Assembly (NCBI GenBank): GCA_938074515.1
Contig: CALJFV010000155.1
Span: forward strand, 1 to 8,631
Direction of reading: 5' to 3'
DNA: 8,631 bases
Source: an uncultured Flavobacteriaceae bacterium
GTDB lineage: Bacteria; Bacteroidota; Bacteroidia; Flavobacteriales; Flavobacteriaceae
Below, piece by piece: positions 1 to 6,208 of the stretch; position 1 is the first letter of the stretch; each line of letters begins with the position of its first letter. The translations under genes were made by a program, and so were the position numbers. The notes under the pieces are model-generated. The model was not told the DNA's origin. It did not search any database and saw only the letters and a list, made by a program, of their open reading frames with translations.

Positions 1-798
1 TTATGTGCGGCACTTGGTCTTGTTTACCTCATGTTCAACCTTATTTGGGGGCTGAATTATCTGCGTCCTCCGCTCTATAAGTCTTTAGACCTGTCCCCTG
101 AATACACCACAGAACAGCTGGTCACATTGACAGAACGTCTGATTGAAAAAAGCAATACACTCCACAGGGCCTTAGGTTATGCAGACAGTGTAAAAATAGA
201 CTTGCCTTACACACAAGAGGAAATTTTTGACTACTCCCGACAAGGTTATCAAACGCTGGGCACCATTTATCCTCAATTTGCCTACCATGGAACGAGCATT
301 AAACCTTCCCTTTGGTCCTTGGGGCTCACCTATATGGGGTACAGTGGTTATTACAATCCCATCACAGGCGAGGCTCAAGTCAATAATCGAATAAAAAACT
401 ACAAATTTCCGGTAGTGAGTGCCCATGAGCAAGCCCATCAAATGGGATTTGCCGCAGAAAACGAGGCCAATTTTATAGCGACCCTTGCCACCATAAATCA
501 CGAGAATACTTACATCAAATATTCAGGGTCGATTTTTGCCTTACGTTACTGCCTTAACGAGGTCGCCCGAAGCGATCGAGCAGCATACGACAGCATGTTG
601 CCCAGCATTAATTATGGGATACTCGAAGGCTATAGAGAAATGCGGGCATTTTGGGAATCCTACAAAAACCCTTTAGAATCGGTGTCAAAAGTTTTTTGGG
701 ATCAATTTTTAAAGGCCAACAATCAAGCTAAAGGCCTGCAAAGCTATAGCTATATGGTCGCCCTTTTGGTACAATACGATCAACAATACCCTCTTTAA
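1..798 (+). CDS. DUF3810 domain-containing membrane protein with HExxH motif (5' partial)
   Basis: The frame is open to the first base of the window, with ten codons (LCAALGLVYL) before the first ATG at 31, so the true start is probably upstream and 265 residues are visible. The first 16 or so residues are strongly hydrophobic and end in NLIWGLNYLRPPL, which suits the last transmembrane helix of an N-terminal membrane anchor followed by a soluble domain. The soluble part contains GYYNPITGEAQVN and then HEQAH at 424-438, followed closely by ENEANF with glutamates at 457-459 and 463-465. HExxH plus a downstream glutamate is the usual zinc-binding pattern of gluzincin-like metallopeptidases. I recognise the whole as DUF3810, a Bacteroidota family without an established function; peptidase activity is inference only. 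The gene ends in TAA and lies 70 bases before the amidohydrolase gene on the same strand. The family call is fairly secure, the biochemical role is not. Confidence 0.82.
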   Translation, partial: LCAALGLVYLMFNLIWGLNYLRPPLYKSLDLSPEYTTEQLVTLTERLIEKSNTLHRALGYADSVKIDLPYTQEEIFDYSRQGYQTLGTIYPQFAYHGTSIKPSLWSLGLTYMGYSGYYNPITGEAQVNNRIKNYKFPVVSAHEQAHQMGFAAENEANFIATLATINHENTYIKYSGSIFALRYCLNEVARSDRAAYDSMLPSINYGILEGYREMRAFWESYKNPLESVSKVFWDQFLKANNQAKGLQSYSYMVALLVQYDQQYPL

Positions 799-833
799 AA
801 GAAATCGTTTTTCGCGCTTATTTCAATCTTGAC

Positions 834-863
834 TTTGCTATATTAGAGGTTCTTATAATTTAG
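834..863 (+). promoter_or_regulatory. Possible Bacteroidota-type promoter for the amidohydrolase operon
   Basis: TTTG at 834-837 is followed after 18 bases by TAATTTAG at 856-863, which matches the -7 consensus TAnnTTTG at all fixed positions but one. An overlapping TATAATTT at 854-861 is an alternative -7. The box sits only 5 bases before the ATG at 869, which would make the transcript nearly leaderless. The match is to a short, degenerate consensus in AT-rich DNA, so it may be chance. Confidence 0.3.
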
Positions 864-868
864 CATGC

Positions 869-3856
869 ATGAAAAAGTATTTATTCTCCATTATCACGAT
901 CGGAATTTTTAGTTCATCATTAGCGCAAGACTACTTTCCGAAAAATGATCAACTAAAAGAAAGTTACGAGGGCCTTATCGCCTTTACCAATGCGACAATT
1001 CACATCGACGCGGATCGAGAAGTTAATTCGGGGACCCTTTTAATCCGTTCGGGTAAAATAATTTCTGTTGGCAGTAATGTTGAGATTCCAAGTCATGCAT
1101 TGGTTCATGATCTGGCCGGAAAACACATTTATCCTTCCTTTATAGATGCATACACTAATTTTGGGGTCTCAACTCCGAAATCTGAAGGCGGAGGCCGAAG
1201 ATCGCCTCAATACGAACCGAACCGCGAGGGCTTTTATTGGAATGACCACATTCGCGCAGAACAAAGAGCCGTAGATCATTTTAAATACGATGAAAAAACA
1301 GCCCAAAGTATGCGTGAACAAGGATTTGGGGTTGTCCATAGTCTACTCAAAGATGGGATCGCTCGTGGAAGTGGCCTAATTGTGGCCTTGTCCGACGCCT
1401 CTAGTGACGCCGATCGCTTACTCGAAACCAATGCCAGTCAATGTTTTTCTTTTGAGAGAAGCAACCAAAGCAATCAGTCTTATCCAGGATCTCTAATGGG
1501 CTCTATGGCTTTATTGCGTCAAATGTATCACGACGCAAATTGGTATCGAAATAATGTTGAGCAAACCGATCAAACCTTAGAGGCCCTTTTGGCTAATCTT
1601 AACAAGCCTGCTTTCTTTGAGGCTGGTGATAATGCAAATGCACTTAGAGCACACAGTATAGGCGCTCAATTCAATCAGCCTTATATCATTGTAGGGGCTT
1701 CTGATGGTTATGAATACCTTAATGAGCTTTCTCAAACCAAGGCTCAATTTGTGCTGCCAATCAATTTCCCTGAAGCCTATGATGTCTCTGATCCATATTA
1801 CAGTGCACAGCTTTCTCTGCAGGATTTAAGACGTTGGAATCAAGCGCCGATGAATCCAAAGAAATTTGCGGAACAAAACATCAGATTCTCCCTCAGCACC
1901 CATGAATTAAAAAGTCCAAAATCATTCAACGATCATTTATCCAAGGCTTTTGAGTATGGACTTGACCCAAAAGAAGCCCTTAGGGCATTGACCACAATAC
2001 CTGCTGCACAACTCGGGGTTAGTTCAATAATTGGCACTCTAGAGGCAGACAAACTGGCCAACTTTTTAATCAGTGACAAACCGCTTTTCTCAAAAGACAA
2101 TCAGTTACGGGCCCATTGGATTTTAGGCAAACCCTATGACATAAAACCAGAGGAACAAAAGACCAGCAAAGAATATCAAATCACAATCGCGGGCAGCGCG
2201 TCAAAATTTATTATCGAAAATAATGAGGGCCAATTGTCGGTAAAATACGGAGAGGGCGATAGCCTTGAAGCGGGTAAAATTACCCAAGATGGACCTTGGC
2301 TTAAGTGGCAAGTAAAAAATAAAGAAACTGATGGTATCTTGAGATCCACAGCTCAAATCAATCCAGAGAACTTCGAACTCAGCGGCCAAATATTTTTCGA
2401 AGATGGCGAATCAAGGGCTTTTGTTGCGAGTCCAACGGCATTTACCCCAGGCATTAATCCGAATGCCGAAAAAGATAGCGAGGCGGAGGCCAAAAGTATG
2501 AACGGCATGGAGACGGACCTCGAGGTCATGCCCATAACCTACCCCAATTTGGGCTTTGGACGAACCGAGCTTCCAAGCCAACAAACTGTATTGTTCAAAA
2601 ATGCAACGGTTTGGACGGGAGAAGAAGAAGGGATACTGAACAACACCGATGTTTTGGTAAAAGACGGCAAAATTAGGGCAATAGGCACTGGGTTGTCTGA
2701 TAAAGGGGCGCGCATCATTGATGCGACAGGTAAACATCTAACCGCTGGAATTATCGATGAACACACCCATATCGCTGCCCTGACCATTAACGAGGGAGGA
2801 CAAAACTCGTCTGCAGAAGTACGCATCAGTGATGTTGTCAATCCTAAAGATATCAGCATATATCGCAATTTGGCCGGTGGTGTTACTTCGGCACAAATCC
2901 TTCACGGTTCGGCTAATCCAATCGGAGGACAATCAGCGATTATCAAATTAAAATGGGGTGCTTCGGCCCAAGAGATGCTTTATGACAATGCACCAAAATT
3001 TATAAAATTTGCCTTAGGGGAAAATGTCAAGCAGAGTAACTGGAGCAGTTATAGTCGCTATCCTCAAACCCGAATGGGCGTGGAACAGTTGTATATCAAT
3101 TATTTTAATAGAGCCCGCACCTACCTCGATAAAAAGAAAAGCGGAGCAGCCTATCGCGTGGATGAAGAATTAGAGGTTTTAGGAGAAATCTTAGAGGGAA
3201 AACGTTTTATTAGCTGTCACAGTTATGTTCAAAGTGAGATTAATATGCTCATGAAAATGGCAGAATCTTTCGATTTTAGAGTCAATACATTCACCCATAT
3301 TTTGGAAGGTTATAAAGTGGCCGATAAAATGGCCGAGCATGGCGTTGGCGGTTCTACATTTAGTGACTGGTGGGCTTACAAATATGAAGTTAAAGATGCG
3401 ATACCGTTTAATGCTGCGATTATGGCCCGTGCGGGTGTCACGACGGCCATAAACAGTGATGATGATGAAATGGCCCGTCGCCTAAATCAAGAGGCGGCCA
3501 AAACAGTTAAGTATGGGGGTATGGATCAAGAAGAGGCCTGGGCCATGGTAACCATAAATCCGGCCAAACTGCTTCATTTAGACGACCGCACCGGAAGTGT
3601 CAAAAAAGGTAAAGATGCCGATTTAGTGCTTTGGAATGACCATCCACTATCCGTTTATGCTCATGCTGAAAAAACCATGATTGACGGGGTATTTTATTTT
3701 GATATTGAAGAAGACCAAGCGCTACGCCGAGGGCTTCAAAAAGAAAAAAATCAACTTATTCAAATGATGCTCTCTGATCAAAAGTCATCGGGCGGCAGAG
3801 GAAGGGCTCCTGGCAAAAGAGACCGAATCAAATTTGAATGTGAAACCATAAACTAA
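869..3856 (+). CDS. Exported two-module amidohydrolase, C-terminal module catalytic
   Basis: This 995-residue protein starts with a Sec signal peptide (MKKYLFSIITIGIFSSSLA, probable cleavage after A19 before QDYF), which fixes the start at 869 and places the product in the periplasm or at the surface. Two amidohydrolase-superfamily modules follow. Module 1 (about residues 35-424) has the beta-sandwich start and the closing GTLEADKLANFLI strand, but the position of the metal-binding HxH reads IDAYTN (Y95, N97). After a linker of about 145 residues, module 2 (about 572-960) has IDEHTH with H632 and H634, CHSY with H784, FTHILEG with H810 and NSDDDE at 862-867, a full candidate ligand set like that of imidazolonepropionase/prolidase-type enzymes. 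KFALGEN (713-719) is another family motif. It ends in GTVKKG-like GSVKKGKDADLVLW and a basic glycine-rich tail. It should hydrolyse a C-N or similar bond with a metal cofactor; the substrate is unknown. It heads an operon with the next gene. Confidence 0.9.
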   Translation: MKKYLFSIITIGIFSSSLAQDYFPKNDQLKESYEGLIAFTNATIHIDADREVNSGTLLIRSGKIISVGSNVEIPSHALVHDLAGKHIYPSFIDAYTNFGVSTPKSEGGGRRSPQYEPNREGFYWNDHIRAEQRAVDHFKYDEKTAQSMREQGFGVVHSLLKDGIARGSGLIVALSDASSDADRLLETNASQCFSFERSNQSNQSYPGSLMGSMALLRQMYHDANWYRNNVEQTDQTLEALLANLNKPAFFEAGDNANALRAHSIGAQFNQPYIIVGASDGYEYLNELSQTKAQFVLPINFPEAYDVSDPYYSAQLSLQDLRRWNQAPMNPKKFAEQNIRFSLSTHELKSPKSFNDHLSKAFEYGLDPKEALRALTTIPAAQLGVSSIIGTLEADKLANFLISDKPLFSKDNQLRAHWILGKPYDIKPEEQKTSKEYQITIAGSASKFIIENNEGQLSVKYGEGDSLEAGKITQDGPWLKWQVKNKETDGILRSTAQINPENFELSGQIFFEDGESRAFVASPTAFTPGINPNAEKDSEAEAKSMNGMETDLEVMPITYPNLGFGRTELPSQQTVLFKNATVWTGEEEGILNNTDVLVKDGKIRAIGTGLSDKGARIIDATGKHLTAGIIDEHTHIAALTINEGGQNSSAEVRISDVVNPKDISIYRNLAGGVTSAQILHGSANPIGGQSAIIKLKWGASAQEMLYDNAPKFIKFALGENVKQSNWSSYSRYPQTRMGVEQLYINYFNRARTYLDKKKSGAAYRVDEELEVLGEILEGKRFISCHSYVQSEINMLMKMAESFDFRVNTFTHILEGYKVADKMAEHGVGGSTFSDWWAYKYEVKDAIPFNAAIMARAGVTTAINSDDDEMARRLNQEAAKTVKYGGMDQEEAWAMVTINPAKLLHLDDRTGSVKKGKDADLVLWNDHPLSVYAHAEKTMIDGVFYFDIEEDQALRRGLQKEKNQLIQMMLSDQKSSGGRGRAPGKRDRIKFECETIN

Positions 3857-3861
3857 TCGTT

Positions 3862-5166
3862 ATGAATTTCAAATATAAATTAACCGTACTGCTTCTTTCC
3901 GCAGTTACTGTCTTTGGGTTTGCTCAGCAAACCCCTGCTCCAACACAATCAGAAACAATCACCTTGGTTGGCGCTACAGTTCATATTGGTAATGGATCGG
4001 TCATAGAAAATGCTCATTTGATTTTTCAAAACGGGAAAATTATCGCCTTAGGGCAAAATGAAATTACCCCACAGGGGCAAATCGTCGATGTGGCTGGTCA
4101 GCACGTGTATCCTGGAATTATTGCTCCAGTATCTTCATTGGGTTTGGTCGAAATTGATGCCGTGCGTCAAAGTAAAGACGATGATGAACTAGGGGAATAC
4201 GGTCCGAATATTCGTAGCCTTATTGCCTACAATGCAGAAAGTCAAGTCGTGGAAAGTATGCGCCCTAACGGAGTACTCATGGCGCAAATCACTCCACAAG
4301 GCGGTGTGTTTTCAGGAACGTCTTCGATTGTTCAATTAGACGCCTGGAATTGGGAAGATGCGGCCGTAAAAACAGACGACGGAGTCCACTTACATTGGCC
4401 TAATACATACCGACGTGGACGCTGGTGGATGGGCGAAGATCGTGGATGGAAACCCAATAAGGATTACGAAAAACAGGTGGAAACGATCACCGATTATTTC
4501 GATCGCACCAAAGCCTTTATCGCAGAAAAACCTGAAGTGCCCAATCAAGCCATAGAGGCTCTTGTTGGAACACTTAATGGCAGCAAAAAAGTCTATGTTT
4601 ATGCCGATGGAGTTCGAGAAATCATGGATGCCGTGAGTCAACTGAAAAATCATGGCGTATCTGAAATTGTTCTAGTCGGTGGTTATCAGTCTGATCAAAT
4701 TATTCCATTTTTAAAGCGTCATGATATTCCTGTACTGGTTGATCGAGTGCACTCCCTGCCACAACAAGAGGATGACGATTACGACAAGCCCTTTAAACTT
4801 CCGGTTTTGCTGACAAAGGGAGGTCTTACCGTAGGCCTCAATGCCCGTGGAAGTATGGAGCGCATGAGCACACGAAACCTACCCTTTTATGCAGGGCACA
4901 CTTCGGGATTTGGTTTATCGGCGGAAGACGCACTAAAGCTAGTTACGTCTAACACGGCAAAAATTCTCGGTATCGATGCGCATTATGGAACCCTTGAGGT
5001 GGGAAAAAGCGCCACCTTATTTGTCAGTAAAGGGAATGCCTTAGATATGCGCACCAATCAATTGAGCCATGCGTTTATTGATGGGCGTGCACTTTCTCTT
5101 GAAACGCATCAAACAGAGCTAAATAAGCGATATTCAGAAAAATACGGACAACAAACCCAAGAATAA
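3862..5166 (+). CDS. Exported amidohydrolase-like protein lacking canonical metal ligands
   Basis: The 434-residue product has a signal peptide with probable cleavage after A21 (VFGFA before QQTPAP), so it is exported. It aligns by eye with module 1 of the preceding protein: TLVGATVHIGNG, an NGKIIALG turn, VYPGII, and near the C-terminus LSAEDALKLVTSNTAKILGI and GTLEVGKSATLFV, which are the usual amidohydrolase end motifs. Where active enzymes read DxHxH it reads IAPVSS (V90 and S92 in place of the histidines). The later segment LTVGLNARGS lacks the usual catalytic aspartate. It is therefore probably inactive by the canonical mechanism and may be a partner or scaffold for its neighbour; that is inference. 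It begins 5 bases after the upstream stop with no Shine-Dalgarno site, which suggests coupled translation in one operon. The C-terminus is polar and glutamine-rich (EKYGQQTQE). Family membership is secure, function unknown. Confidence 0.87.
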   Translation: MNFKYKLTVLLLSAVTVFGFAQQTPAPTQSETITLVGATVHIGNGSVIENAHLIFQNGKIIALGQNEITPQGQIVDVAGQHVYPGIIAPVSSLGLVEIDAVRQSKDDDELGEYGPNIRSLIAYNAESQVVESMRPNGVLMAQITPQGGVFSGTSSIVQLDAWNWEDAAVKTDDGVHLHWPNTYRRGRWWMGEDRGWKPNKDYEKQVETITDYFDRTKAFIAEKPEVPNQAIEALVGTLNGSKKVYVYADGVREIMDAVSQLKNHGVSEIVLVGGYQSDQIIPFLKRHDIPVLVDRVHSLPQQEDDDYDKPFKLPVLLTKGGLTVGLNARGSMERMSTRNLPFYAGHTSGFGLSAEDALKLVTSNTAKILGIDAHYGTLEVGKSATLFVSKGNALDMRTNQLSHAFIDGRALSLETHQTELNKRYSEKYGQQTQE

Positions 5167-5209
5167 TTTAGGCCAATAAAAGGGGGCAAGGCCCTATTGA
5201 ACGAGCTCC

Positions 5210-6058
5210 ATGGAACAAGCACCAACTTTATTGACCAGCACGAGCAATGGATTGATCAAGCAAATTGTCCAATGGCAAGAGAAACCACGTGCCAGAAAAA
5301 AAGACGGTTTATTCGTCGTTGAAGGGTTGCGAGAAATTAATCTCGCGCTCAAGGCGGATTATCAAGGGTCCATGTTTTTTTATTGCAACGAAATTGCACA
5401 AAACAATTCAGCGCAATCTGACAGTTTCAAGGCCTGGGATTTTATCAAATCTTTGGAGAAGCAAGGGGTGAAAACCTATGAAGTCAGCTTGAGCGTGTAT
5501 AAAAAAATTGCCTATCGCAATTCTACAGAAGGCCTTATCGGGGTTTTTAAAAGTAAGGACCATCGATTAAATGGGCTTAAACTCAAGAGTAAAAACCCTC
5601 TGATTCTTGTGGCTGAAGCCCCAGAAAAACCGGGGAATATAGGCGCTCTTTTGCGCACAGCTGACGCGGCTGGTGTCGACGCCTTCTTACTGGCCAACCC
5701 GCTTACCGATCTTTACAATCCTAACATCATTCGAAGCAGTGTCGGCGGTCTTTTTACTACGACAATTGCCACCGGAACAACCCAAGAAATAATCGATTAC
5801 CTCAAAGGGCATAATATTGCTATTTACAGCGCCATTTTACAACAGGCCATACCCTATACTGAAGCTGATTATAGCAAATCTGCTGCAATTGTAGTGGGTA
5901 CTGAGGCAGAGGGGCTCTCTGAAACCTGGCGTTCCGCAAGTCATGCAAAAGTGAAAATCCCGATGAATGGAGCTATCGACAGCATGAATGTTTCTGTTTC
6001 AGCGGGCATTCTTATCTATGAAGCATTAAGGCAACGTTCTATTAATGCATTCAAATAG
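5210..6058 (+). CDS. SpoU/TrmH-family RNA 2'-O-ribose methyltransferase
   Basis: This 282-residue cytoplasmic protein transfers a methyl group from S-adenosylmethionine to a ribose 2'-OH in rRNA or tRNA. The N-terminal part (about 10-105) is the substrate-binding domain, with the typical RKKDGLFVVEGLREI segment. The C-terminal SPOUT domain shows all three family motifs: motif 1 with N143, G145, R149 and T150 (PGNIGALLRTADAAG), motif 2 GTEAEGL at 230-236, and motif 3 IPMNGAIDSMNVS at 250-262 with S258, N260 and S262. These build the trefoil-knot cofactor site, and all key positions are present, so the enzyme should be active. The exact RNA target cannot be told from sequence; rlmB-like or trmH-like roles are both possible. 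The start at 5210 leaves 43 bases after the amidohydrolase-like gene with no convincing terminator between them, so read-through from that operon is plausible. No Shine-Dalgarno site is seen. Confidence 0.92.
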   Translation: MEQAPTLLTSTSNGLIKQIVQWQEKPRARKKDGLFVVEGLREINLALKADYQGSMFFYCNEIAQNNSAQSDSFKAWDFIKSLEKQGVKTYEVSLSVYKKIAYRNSTEGLIGVFKSKDHRLNGLKLKSKNPLILVAEAPEKPGNIGALLRTADAAGVDAFLLANPLTDLYNPNIIRSSVGGLFTTTIATGTTQEIIDYLKGHNIAIYSAILQQAIPYTEADYSKSAAIVVGTEAEGLSETWRSASHAKVKIPMNGAIDSMNVSVSAGILIYEALRQRSINAFK

Positions 6059-6060
6059 GC

Positions 6061-6192
6061 AAAGTTTGATCCAATAGTTCAGGACAAACACCGAAAAATT
6101 CTTGTCTTTAATCGTCAGATAAGAGGGCACCATAAACGCTCAATAATTGAATCTCGCCATTGAGGCCGTATGCTTGTCCACTCTCAAACTTT
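6061..6192. repeat. Nested inverted repeats spanning the gap before the RelA/SpoT gene
   Basis: AAAGTTTGA at 6061-6069 is a perfect 9-base inverted match to TCAAACTTT at 6184-6192. Inside it, GGACAAACA (6082-6090) pairs with TGCTTGTCC (6171-6179) with one mismatch, and CTCAAT (6139-6144) pairs with ATTGAG (6159-6164). TCAATAATTGA at 6140-6150 is also a perfect palindrome around one central base. The arms are properly nested, so the gap could fold as one long imperfect stem. No target-site duplication is seen at the ends. It may be a small non-autonomous element remnant, a regulatory fold, or chance in AT-rich DNA. Confidence 0.4.
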
Positions 6193-6204
6193 ATTGTAAT
6201 TTTA
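6174..6204 (+). promoter_or_regulatory. Possible Bacteroidota-type promoter for the RelA/SpoT-fur unit
   Basis: TTG at 6174-6176 is followed after 20 bases by TAATTTTA at 6197-6204, which fits TAnnTTTG except for the last base. Spacing fits the known Bacteroidota -33/-7 arrangement. As with the amidohydrolase gene, the -7 box is only 4 bases before the ATG, implying a very short or absent leader. The right arm of the outer inverted repeat (6184-6192) lies between the two boxes. Confidence 0.35.
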
Positions 6205-6208
6205 TGTT

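Noticed and set aside
801..824. GAAAT/ATTTC hairpin after the DUF3810 gene as a terminator
   Set aside because: Five AT-rich pairs with a 14-base loop and no T-run after it; too weak to call.
865..912. Out-of-frame ATG at 865 opening a 15-codon ORF across the amidohydrolase start
   Set aside because: The ATG at 869 gives a textbook signal peptide. The overlapping ATG arises from the repeated CATG and has no support.
2411..2737. 108-codon open frame on the minus strand, with similar minus-strand frames at 172-501, 2539-2868 and 8296-8571
   Set aside because: Each lies inside a well-supported gene on the other strand and the translations show no recognisable domain or plausible start context. 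They are shadows of the real genes.
5184..5194. GGGC-AAG-GCCC hairpin before the methyltransferase gene as a terminator
   Set aside because: Only four pairs, no following T-run; read-through seems more likely.
6081..6108. AGGACAA/TTGTCTT hairpin as terminator of the methyltransferase gene
   Set aside because: Seven pairs including one wobble, a 14-base loop and no T-run; it also competes with the better nested pairing to 6171-6179.
6170..6199. Nine-codon ORF (MLVHSQTLL) ending just before the RelA/SpoT start as a leader peptide
   Set aside because: No run of regulatory codons, no ribosome site and no attenuator-like structure after it; it overlaps the candidate promoter, so it would not be transcribed from it.
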